This document shows, piece by piece, positions 53,891 through 64,000 of a stretch of DNA of 64,000 nt. Source of the DNA: Hyalella azteca (lineage: Eukaryota > Arthropoda > Malacostraca > Amphipoda > Hyalellidae); contig NW_025939693.1 in the NCBI RefSeq assembly GCF_000764305.2, positions 248,001-312,000 of the forward strand, written 5' to 3'. The notes beneath the pieces are model-generated. The model was not told the DNA's origin, did not search any database, and worked only from the letters and a program-made list of their open reading frames with translations. The position numbers were made by a program, and so were the translations under genes. Position 1 is the stretch's first letter; every line of letters starts with the position of its first letter.

Positions 53891-54363
53891 GTTTCAGAAC
53901 AAAGCTGCTGAGCATTAAGTGCCCTTTATAAAATGATGATTTCATTGTATGCCTGTCATCAAATTTATTTTCAGATTTACTCTGTTGCTTTCAACTAGCC
54001 TCTAGTTTGTTAATTTTTACTTGCTAAAATTTATCCTTGAGTATTTACAATTTCTGCCACTTATTGCAGTTTAGCTTCAGAATGGTCACATTCAGAACCT
54101 GTCGAATCTTAATCCAATTTTATTTCACTTGCCTGAGAATTAGTTCAGCAATGCAAAACATTGAAATCATTCATAACTTTGCCCAAAAATTGAAAAAGTT
54201 ATTATTTACTTTTTAAAATAGTAACATTGCATAAACGAGTCTATAAACGTGGGACACTTTTCAAATTATGACAAAATTGAATTGCTTCTTAGTCTTAATC
54301 AATTTGCTACAGCTCATAAGCTTTAATATTTTTTTACAGAATTTTCATATAAAATTAATAGTT

Positions 54364-56025
54364 ATGTCTGCCAACGCATCTCCTCCCATTCCCTCGTCAA
54401 ACAAAAACATTTGTGTTCCTGGTGACCGCCTATGCCTTGCTGGGAATCAGTGTCATGCAGCTGAGGGCACATATATTTTTAATGGGTATATATATGCTTC
54501 AAGAGTTGGAAGAGTCTCTACCTTTCAGAAAAATGAACAGACTTTTGTGAAGGTAAGGAGAATGCAATGAACATCCTTAACAAAGTGAAATAACTGTCTT
54601 TAATGTCTTTACTGTTTTAGTCTTATGTTTAATGTAGATTTCATTTTAGAATTGTTTCATTTTCCTGTGAATTATATTATCTAACACCTGGATACACAAA
54701 TTTAAGTTAATATATTTGGATATATTACTACATGCATGTTGATATATTTCCTGAAAAAAGTACTTTTTGTATAGAAAATTTATTTTTAATCCTGGTTTCT
54801 TGTTTGTCTATGTTTGTTTTCAGCCAACAAATGAATTAAAAAAATCGTAGTTCTTTAATTAAAAGACTTATGATAATTTCCAGGTAACAGGCTTAAGTGG
54901 GCATTCAGTTATTCCTGAAGTTGGCTCTCTGGTGACAGCTCGTGTACTCACCATCCACAGTCAGATGATTAAGGTAGCCATCCTGGCGGTGGACGACGTG
55001 ACGCTACACACAGCCTTCAGAGGCATGGTTCGCAAAGTCAATGTGCGGGAACACCTTGTTGACAAGGTAAGCAAGTACTAGGTTTTTTGCTGTCTTAGTC
55101 TGATTAAGCCCAATACAGGGCTAAAAAATTTATCCAAGTTATCGAGCATTGTTTCTTGTATTTCTATGAAGCAAACTTAAACAAACATAATTTGAACAAA
55201 CATAATTTTAGCCAGCATAAGATGTGACTGGTTTCATTTAGATTGTTATCTTAACTAGGTATGTCATCTCAAATTGTATTTGTCTTGTATGATTGTCCTT
55301 TCCTTTTCATAAGTTTGAAATCATTCTGACTAATCTATCAAATTTAAATTAATACATAATTTTTTAATTGATTAAATTCAGAGGGTAATTTTGAATATAC
55401 TAAAAAAATGTTTCCTCCCATATCAGAGTTTTAGCATCTACATACAGGTTGGACTGATAGGTAGGTATGGTAACAGAGCCACAGGACACCGCTAGTAGTG
55501 CCATTTGACTCATGGTTATAAATTTGCTCCAGTTTACCTTCATGTTACATTGACATATTCCAATTCATGAAAATCCAATTCTACTAAATAGAGTACCGTA
55601 GTTGAAAGAGATCTACAACCAAAGGTATGAATATATAGTAAGTAAACCTTTTCTATAATTGCAGATCATTTGTTCTCAGACGTTGATCATTTTATGTGAT
55701 GCCGCAATGTATACTTTATTTTCATTAGAAGGTTTGAAAACGTCTATTGTAACTCTGTTTCACAAATATATACAAGTTTTCATTTTTGTGATGTCAGGTG
55801 GAGATGTACGAATGCTTCCGCCCTGACGACATCATTTTAGCGCGCATTCTCTCCCTTGGTGACGCACGCAGCTACGAGATGAGCACGAGTCTGCCTGAGC
55901 TGGGCGTGGTGACTGCCAGGTGCGAGGAAGGCCATCTCATGGTGCCAGTGTCCTGGACCAGCATGAAGTGCCATTGTAGGACAGAGAACAGAAAAGTTGC
56001 TAAGGTTGTGCCACCAAATACATAA
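54364..56025 (+). CDS. EXOSC1: EXOSC1 (Csl4), RNA exosome cap subunit, complete, 3 exons
   Basis: Exons 54364-54552, 54884-55066 and 55798-56025 join in phase 0 and give 199 residues; the human protein has 195. Csl4 is one of three S1/KH cap proteins on the nine-subunit ring that feeds RNA to the exosome nucleases in nucleus and cytoplasm. The N-terminal domain has ICVPGDRLC, EGTYIFNGYIYAS and GRVSTF. Exon 2 is the S1 domain (VIPEVGSLVTARVLTIHSQM, FRGMVRKVNVRE). Exon 3 is the C-terminal part (YECFRPDDIILARILSLGDA, ELGVVTARCEEGHLMVPVSW, KCHC, RKVAKVVP). The zinc-ribbon cysteines of archaeal Csl4 are only partly kept. The start at 54364 was preferred to an in-frame upstream ATG at 54268 because it gives the usual family length and the upstream part is hydrophobic intron-like sequence. 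Confidence 0.95.
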
Positions 56026-57338
56026 GTTTTCCGTAAGTTTTGTTTCATTTGTGATATTTGCTTCACATTTGCTGTTCATTTAGACTTAGAGTATAGACGA
56101 TCCGAGTGAATCTATGGACAATACCTATCATACGATCTCCTTAGCTGGGAGTGGGAGATGGAAATGGAAGGAAAAGTGTTGCTATAAAAATCCTAGCCAA
56201 GTCTCGTCTAATTCCTTTAGAAATCAAACCTTGAACAAGTTCAACAACTCGTCAAGAAAGTGTAATTATTCCATTGTCACTCCATCATAACTATAAATGA
56301 AACATTTGCGTGTTAGAATTTAAATTGAATTGCTCTTATGGCTATGTGCATTTCTTTTTATTCACTAAATGACTTATGTGTTCTCCACCACGATCTGTCA
56401 GCAAAAAGTCATGTTTTGATTGACGTATTTATTTACGATCACTTTTTTACTTGCAAAAAATTCAGTCAAACCATTGCAAAACACAGAACTTTTCTCAGAA
56501 CTTTTCAAAGCCTCCCGCTTAGTAGTGACATGAGATGTTCCCTCGTAAACCTTGATTCTGACATTCACGTCTCCGCATTTTTTTATCATAGTAAATGTCC
56601 TTCGAGTTAAGGAAAATGTTTGGAAATGATGAAACCCGGTGTTTTTGATCAGCCTTAGTATTTAATATCTCTCCTTCTATCTGCTGCCTCTTATTTCATA
56701 GGAGAACTTAGAATATAATCCTCAATGTATCCCTGTGAGGGCGCGTGCGCGTACCACTGCCCAGCTGTTATACGCGCTAGATGTAACTTCCTCTTATCAA
56801 TTTTTTTCGGAAATTCCGTGACAAATTTTACCAAAGGAATATTAAGTTTGAACTGTCAAACACGTCAGGTTGGAAGCTACTACGACCTTCTCATTTTATT
56901 GCCTGCATCGTGTATCAGGCAATCCTTATCTTGCAATGGGCTGTCGAGCTATGAGGTCATTGGGGAAAATTTGTCGATGCTTGATCACCGCGAGTAACAA
57001 CTGTTCTCGATGATTGATTTCCGTCCAACAAAGTTGTTCGCGACGGTTGAATTCAGCACAACGGAGCTGTTTGTTTAGCGCAAGTGTTAACCGCTCTGCA
57101 GCGATATTTTCAACTTTCAAATAAATACGCGGAACCTACTTTTTAAACAACTAATAACCGCGTTGTGCCGAAAATTTTCACAACCTATCACAGCGTGGCA
57201 CCGATATTTTCGATAGTTCATAAACTTGTGGGACATGTATTTCGATAGTTGCTAACTGCGTTCACCTATATTTTTGATAATTAACAGTCGCGTTGCACAG
57301 ATGTTGTCGATAGTTCATAATCTCGCGGTGCAGACGTT

Positions 57339-60296
57339 TTAGGCGGAATCTATAGGCTGGTATCCGCTGTTGTTGCCGTATATGGAGTTGTCGCTATCAG
57401 ACAAGAAGATGCCAGCAACGTTGCCCTGCACCCTCCTGGGAGCCGCATGCTGCCCTGCCATGTCCAGGGAGTCGCTTCTGCAGTAACGCCGCGCTAGCAG
57501 CAAGGACACGACACTCAGCGACATCAGCACCGCCATCAGGCACGATGCCACTATGGCCACTTGGTATGGCACACCATCTGGGGAGAGGACATAATACACT
57601 CGGTTATAGGGCTGGCTGGTCATGCCACCGTAAGTCATGATTCATGAAGGCGAAGTGAATAATGATACCAGGATCCGAATAAAATGATGTACACAAGTTT
57701 TTGGTTTTAGGTTTACGAATGTAGTTTAGTTCTAATGCGAATGGAATGATTACTTCATCAGTTATGGTGAATTATTTCTTGCTTGGATAGTGAACTATGC
57801 TACGGTGTTGCAGCAAAGTGTTGCGTCGAGATCAAGCTCTGCATGGTCAGAGTTCTCGTTTGTTTACATCGGACAAACGGAAAATTGCAGCATTGAGATA
57901 AAATGTATTCTGTGTCTATAGTTTCATGTGATAAGATAAGCCTTATCTATGAAGCACACCAAATGTCCTCACATTATAGTTACGGGGATGAGTGGGATGG
58001 CGGTCAATGAGGCAAATTAATATGCAGACCCGTCGCTTATACTACGAGTTATTCGCGTTATTCCCGTTCTCGATTAAATGGTTTTCCTCGTAACTCCTCT
58101 GCTGAGTTTGATGATTTCTTGCACTGTGGTGCAAGAAATCTTAGTCTGAGCCATTTCTTTAACTTGTTTAGTGTACAAATAAATCTCATTAATTTCATTA
58201 TTTAGGCCCGAGAAAATCAATCGCTATTGATTGTATTACCTCAAGATCAACTACTGTACACAGTCAGTGTCAACGTCACGCCACTCACCTGAAGTCAAAG
58301 CCACTGCCTCCAGAGCCTCTGAAAATGAAGGGAATTTGTAATTGGAATAGCAGCAGTTGGTTAAGTAAATTAATAAATTGGAAGGATATAATCTGTTGCG
58401 ATATGAGATAAACAGCTCAAAAGATATCATTGTACCCACTGAATGAATTATGGCTCAATTGTACAAGTCTACTGTATAAAGTATAAAAAATTCCAAATAA
58501 TTGACATTCATTGCAACCTTGATCTCCCCCAAGCATGCGCACCTATCGGAATAAAAGTGTATTTTAATGTACATTCAATTTAAAGCCGTCATCTATTTTA
58601 CCACAACAAATATAATAATAAAATATGGGCACCAGGATAGAGTGTGCCTGGAGACAGCCATACCAACATCCCTTCGTTACCCACAGCAACTCAGGACCAC
58701 ATGCCAGGACTTCGAAGAGAGTAAATTATACTGTGGTCTGTGCATCCCATCTACGCTGTAATTGTGCGTGCACACGGGTTCCTGGATGGCTTGTGAATTC
58801 ACACTTTGAAGATTGCATCCGATTATAAGGGATATTATTCGATTATAAGGGGCCGCCAAAGTTTCAAAAGTTGAAATGTCTCCAACGATGAGCTCACGTT
58901 TTCTTATACGTACACATTTTCCAAGGAAATGATAGCAAAATTTACGACCATCCAATAGCTTAGGAATCGTAAATATTCTATGAGCCCGGCTTAAGGGAAA
59001 GTCAGTCCCCGGCTTAAGGGAAACCGGCCCAGTTCTCACCATCACACACAGATCGCTCCAGTACCATGAAGCCAGCAGGCCCCTGGACCTCAACACGGTC
59101 AGGCTCGTACAGAATGCTGCTCATGGGGCGGTTCCTGTTTGTCTCGTACGAAATTTGTCGACCGTCCCACCACACATCGAGCCACAACTGTCGGTTTTTG
59201 GGGAGATTAACCGAAACGCTCCGTTAAATGATTATGGGCACATCCGGGTCCAATTTCGGCATCATAATGTTACTCTTTATCTACATTGAGCCAACTTTCC
59301 ACCGGGAATTTCATCAGAATTGAAACGAGTGTTATTAAATTGAGTTGATTGATGTGAAAATTAAGGTATAGAATGTTCTTCACTAAGTTTACACCGGATG
59401 CTACTTATTACATTTTATACTAACCGTGTTGTTGAAAATCGTTCGCTGGAAGCCCAGTGTGTGGTATCCTTGCTGCAAAAATTCATGCGTGATTTTAGCT
59501 TCCCCGGCAAAAAAGAGTATTGGTTCACCGCCCTTCGGCTTTGCGTAGTACAGAACCACAACTTGGTACTCGTATGAAGAGGCATCATTGTCCTTGCTTC
59601 CAAATATCGCTTCTTCTGTCGAGCTATTATCAGGCTCCGTTCCGATTATCATTTCAGAATTGGGTGCAGAGAGTAAAGTTTTCCTGTCATCCTGCCCTGT
59701 GACGCCACCCATCACAGGTGCTGGCAACGATGTAGGAGACGCGGTGGTCGGGGTCGTCATGCTCGACACTGCGACGACACACACGTCCAGGTTACTCTCG
59801 TTGTAGAAAGTCATAAGCCTCTCGACAGTTGCGCCAGAGGCTGAAACAAAAAAATGCATACGTGCTTAGAGTTGTCATCTATAGTAGAAAAGTTGTATAA
59901 AAATACAAATAATTGGGATCAAAGTCAAGTTCTTCAACAGATGTCCTATTTGTTTCCTCGCAATTTACTCATGAAATTTTGAGTTTGCTCGTAGGTTTCG
60001 ATTTGTGATTTTAGATATCGATTTTCTCATGAGTTATATATTGACGTTCATTCCCTTTTATTTGCTAGGGTCTACTTTAGATCTAATTCTTCTGTTCACG
60101 GTTATTAGAAACGTCATCACAACAAACGTTCACTTCAGCATAGGCTCGAACTCGTCCTACCTCTTCGGAAAAAGTTTCGGCTTCTTCTCGGCATGTTCAG
60201 CAAACGAATTAAACGAGTGTTGAATTGCGGTATGAACTTACCAAGCGTCAGGGTCGTCGCTATAACTACTAACAATAAAGTCAACTTTGAATGCAT
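57339..60296 (-). CDS. Unrecognised type I membrane protein, complete, 5 exons, 295 residues
   Basis: Minus-strand exons in order: 60296-60242, 59840-59425, 59187-59040, 58318-58289 and 57577-57339; total 888 bases with all phases consistent and GT-AG borders. Residues 1-19 (MHSKLTLLLVVIATTLTLG) are a signal peptide. The ectodomain (about 20-221) has a Thr/Pro-rich linker (TTPTTASPTSLPAP), three N-glycosylation sequons (NES, NSS, NNT), only two cysteines, and beta-rich stretches (YEYQVVVLYYAKP, LWLDVWWDGRQISYE, PDRVEVQGPAGFMVLE). Exon 4 encodes only ten residues. Residues about 222-246 (VAIVASCLMAVLMSLSVVSLLLA) are one membrane span, followed by RR and a 49-residue cytosolic tail with SIYGNNSGYQPIDSA, whose tyrosines could be sorting or phosphorylation sites. 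I do not recognise the family. Signal, span, phases and stop together make a real gene likely. Confidence 0.85.
57640..58250. other. Intron 4 of the minus-strand membrane-protein gene
   Basis: No other feature seen apart from the direct phrase gatttcttgcac / gcaagaaatc (58109-58140), a short inverted repeat. Confidence 0.5.
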
Positions 60297-60896
60297 TTTA
60301 TCTTGAATTATTTATCACACTGATTATTGTTTTATAAAATATATCAGAGGAGAAAAGTTTGAGATTCTTTGAACGAATGACTTTGGATCAAATTCTGCTC
60401 ACATAATAAATAAAATCGAGCTCATATTGCTCGATTTTCTTGATGTCTTTGCTTAGCTAATAACGGTAGAATTTTCCCCGCGGTTTATTGTTTTTGGTAT
60501 AAGTAACTGCACTGGTCTAAATAATCAACTTTAAAATTTTGCACTTCACAAAAATTTTAAAAAATTTTCCCGAAATAGACGTGCACTTTACTTGATTCGA
60601 GTGCCAGGAGCATTGCAGTGCGCACCGCGCGCTCGCTCATTGCCGACTTACGCAGTGAAAGATGCAGTCTCTTCTAATGAACGTCCGATAAGGTTTCTGC
60701 TGATACGGCCCTTAATCAAATCCATTCGTCTGATAGGGATCCTTCATTGGCATCGGCCAAACGAATATCTTATTTAATCAGTATAGCTAATAAGATATAG
60801 CAATGACAGGTGCAAGCCACACGGCACAATGGGAACATTGTGCCGTGACTGTCCATTAACCAGTTTTAATAATTGCCCTTCGGAAATTATAAAAAA

Positions 60897-61047
60897 TATA
60901 TAACTCAGTACTCACTGCAGTGAGTGACAGAGCGCATTTTCTCGTCGACGAAAACTTGAGGTCACGGACGGACGGACAGACAGATAGACGGAAATGGCGA
61001 GCACAATAGTACATTTTTTTCCATAAATGAGAAAATGCGCTAAAAAT
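60897..61047 (-). repeat. Short interspersed repeat, copy 3
   Basis: Reverse-strand copy of the repeat at 1168-1311 and 2410-2560 (cactgcagtgagtgacagagcg, gagaaaatgcgc). It lies upstream of the membrane-protein gene's start. Confidence 0.6.
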
Positions 61048-61134
61048 GTCAGTCCTTCATTTTGCACTGTTCCTGTCCATTACACGGGCGTTTTCACTAT
61101 AAACATTGTTCACACATCTCCAACTTAATTGGTA

Positions 61135-61493
61135 GGGTAACATGGGGCAGCGAGCCCACTGCGGGTCACGGGCCCATAGCGGGTTTCTCGCTAAGTATGA
61201 CAGATATTGGTCCGTGTTCTCTACCGCCGGTCGACAGTTTCACTGGGATGAAGTGTACGGATTTACGTTTTGCTAAGTGTTTGCGTTATTAAGTTCTTTG
61301 CGAATAACTGTTTTAGTCCAGATAAAAATTTTTTTGTATTAAAAATTGAATAACTCTATAGGCGTCTAATTCACATCATACATTCCTCATTAGTTGCACC
61401 TTTAAACAAAACAAAGAACCACCTCGTATCAATTAAAACTTCATCAAAAATTTAGTCTAAAAAAAGTGGGGGGCGCGCTGCCCCACGTTACCC
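61135..61493. mobile_element. TA-flanked MITE, 359 bp
   Basis: Terminal inverted repeats GGGTAACATGGGGCAGCG and CGCTGCCCCACGTTACCC are flanked by TA at 61133-61134 and 61494-61495. No coding capacity. Its ends resemble those of the foldback element at 6-980 only in the GGGTAAC motif. Confidence 0.7.
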
Positions 61494-61499
61494 TATCTA

Positions 61500-64000
61500 C
61501 TTTTTATTTAATATTCTCACACATTCATTAGATGGTTTTTGATCATTTGCAGGACAGCGGATGTTACAAACGTTAACATACACAATGCACATTTAATTGC
61601 ACTCAAGCTAAACGTGAAACGTTGGAGACTGCGTTCCAACCTCTACTGCAGTGTTCGGCCGTTAGCTGAACATGTGTGTCTGGCGTAAAGAAAACTAACT
61701 CACAATCTTGGTTATCTAATCCTTATTATATTTATATATTATACTATCATGTCAGCCTCGCGTTGCCTGGGATAGATTATCCCTGCAATTTGAGAATAAC
61801 TCTAATTCCAATCCAATCATCCCCAATTCAATTAATCATTTTGAAACTAAAGCCCCATATTCAATTACTAGGACCTTTCGAACTGCCATTCAGCACACAA
61901 TTCCCATTTATGTCCTCTTTAAAATTTAAATATAAATTTTAACTCTGTATTTAAAAAAAAGAAATTCACTTACGAAAGTACAAATTACGCAATAAGTACT
62001 GTAGATACGTTATCTTCGCACTATATTTCATTGTCAGACTTCAAATATTTATATGGCAGGTCAACCCGGCGTTGCATGATAATTCCTGAAATACCAGTCC
62101 CGTCATTCCCTTAATAACGTTAATAAAAATAAAGCTTACGTATTCTAATTGAATAAAGATCACTTAAAACGTTCAACATAGTAGATGAGACTTTCAATTT
62201 ACTCTTTTAAATTTTCGAAATAAGTGTTTCGCATCTTTTAAAATTTATTTTATTTTACCATTTGCAAAATTAGATTTTAATTTTTGATCCAATTCTTTCC
62301 TCCTTTTCCTCTATTGCTTTCTTATTCTCACACTAAGAATAAAAATATGGTAATATCCCGAATCGATGCGATAAGTAGGGTACGAGCCTCAATAACCCTT
62401 GTATCCTCGTATATGCGGCACCAGGCTCCCAACAGACAAACAAAACCAGAAACGATTGGAAATATATGTAGGATATGAATTTAAATAAATTATTAAATTG
62501 TGAACTTTTTTCCAAACCAAGTTTTTCCCGGAGCAACGAGCGAACGTTGCGTGTCTCGTGATACGAATAGGACAAGAAGTCCATATTCGTGGGACTGGTA
62601 TGAGTAACCTTGATGGCAGTCAGGATCCGAAATAAATTCATAAGTCGTCAACTTTAACTGAACAAGAGAAACAATGCATGGCTTCGAAAACAAGCAATAA
62701 CTACTCAATTTGCATGTATATGCTTCCATTGTACAGAGCCTTACAGCATGCTGCAACCAACTGTACATGGTACTGCACGTATGTCCAGTCCCAAATAATC
62801 GCAACTATCTATATAGTAAATTAATTTAATATTGTGATATGTGCAAAAAATTTTATGTATTAAATTTTTTATTGTGCACCACTCATAGTGGGATGCGCAC
62901 CGCAGTTTGAGAACCCACCTGTCTAAAGTCACCGAGATGCTACCATTCATGCGAGTGACTTCAACCTGCTACAATATAGGTTAATTTATTCCACAACCGT
63001 TGCCGTCCATTCATACCGGCAGACGCGGTCGCTTATCACGAAATGGATCAAACTCTCACCTGTGTCGCCACGATGAGTCTTTAACGGTTAACAATGAGGT
63101 TGTAAGTGTCATTCAATCCATTAGGGCCACACCCAGCCAGTGTTGTATAATATGGAGATCCATATGTCGACATCTCGATGCGACGATTGCAACTTTATGT
63201 ATGGAAACAACTGAGCATTAAAATCAGCAACAGATATTGATTGTTGAGATTAATAACAGAAAGCCCATTTCAACGAAAAAGCTTCTCTTGAGAGTAAAAT
63301 GAAGTATTGACAATCACCGACAGATACAAGAATGTTTGGTTAATTCCGATATGCAGACCGTACAGCTTGGCATAAGACAAGCCTGTTATCGGGCTGGAAT
63401 GCGGGGAGGCGCTGGGCGGTCGCTGGTGGCTATGCCCATAAATGGGCATGGCGGTTGAACCTGTCGCTGTGGCTGGCTGATGCACGCCGCCCAACATCAA
63501 TGCCATTGCATTTCATATGTGCTGTTCAATTGTACAACTAGGAATTTAATAGCAAAATTGTTTGGAAACAGGCACACAAGACTCAAAGGTCCTCACAAAA
63601 CTCGAAAACTAGTAGGATTGCAATTTGGATGCCCTCATAAATGAGGATTTTCTATTTTTGAACGTATAGTAAAGCGAATCATTCATACAAATTTCCGTTT
63701 AAGAGATACGATTCGTTTTTAAACGCTTAGCATATTATTATTTTTTTAGCATAAATTCGTTTCCAAACGCTTAGCATATTATTCTGCGGTTAGTCTAGAA
63801 GTATCATTATGTAAAATATTTTAACATTCTTGTGCCACATTACATGATTCCATCAACAAATTTGTGCCTTACAGAGTCAATTACTAGAAAGTCATTTCAC
63901 TCAGTAGCATTTTTTTTACTGAAATAGGACTGAATTCACCGAAGCCCAATCTGAGCGTTCGGCATTGAATAAGTCAACCTACATTCAAGGCTCCGATCGC
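61500..64000. other. Non-coding stretch to the window end, nothing recognised
   Basis: AT-rich sequence with short open frames only. A duplicated phrase (taaacgcttagcatattatt) occurs at about 63721 and 63764. No supported gene. Confidence 0.4.

Noticed and set aside
54268..54363. Upstream start for EXOSC1
   Set aside because: It would add 32 hydrophobic residues absent from the family; the ATG at 54364 gives the expected length.

Overview
The window is eukaryotic nuclear DNA. Genes are split by GT-AG introns, proteins are animal-type, and over half of the sequence is intron or transposon. Gene content (a CD98 heavy chain-like protein, RMC1, METTL25B, an ARF GTPase, EXOSC1) and the mobile elements (CR1/I-type LINEs, Tc1/mariner, TTAA and hAT elements, a tRNA-derived SINE) suggest an arthropod. 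A crustacean with a large repeat-rich genome is my best guess, not proven. It is a draft short-read assembly: two N gaps (15649-15718, 29954-30274), three complete Nextera mate-pair junction adapters and one partial one remain in the sequence.

Layout. 1-980: a foldback TA-flanked element. 1322-3333 (+): three internal exons of a CD98hc/SLC3A2-like gene that starts before the window. 3.4-10.7 kb: a dimeric tRNA SINE, two LINE ORF1 fragments, a degraded LINE endonuclease and a TTAA foldback element. 11736-24611 (+): complete RMC1 gene, 14 coding exons, 819 residues; its 4.6-kb intron 5 holds nested transposons. 24.6-30.6 kb: intergenic, with nested LINEs and minisatellites. 30649-39952 (+): complete METTL25B-like methyltransferase gene, 13 exons, 630 residues. 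41313-41379 (+): first coding exon of an ARF-family GTPase with a CRE and a CCAAT box just upstream; the rest of the gene was not found. 42-51 kb: minisatellite arrays, an LTR-like segment, SINEs and an intact PHD/SGNH-type retroelement ORF. 51.9-53.6 kb: nested foldback elements. 54364-56025 (+): complete EXOSC1 (Csl4), 3 exons, 199 residues. 60296-57339 (-): complete 5-exon gene for an unrecognised 295-residue type I membrane protein.

The genes are unrelated housekeeping functions (amino-acid transport, Rab7 activation on late endosomes, methyltransferase-like, vesicle traffic, RNA exosome) and do not form a pathway. The most unusual pattern is tandem duplication of segments that straddle exon-intron boundaries. 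I find it at four splice sites in two genes: the RMC1 exon 6 donor, exon 7 acceptor and exon 13 acceptor, and the METTL25B exon 8 donor. Second is a SINE whose 3' tail matches the tail of a LINE in the same window, which looks like a SINE/LINE partner pair. All exon joins were derived by reading splice sites and phase by hand; every internal join keeps the frame.
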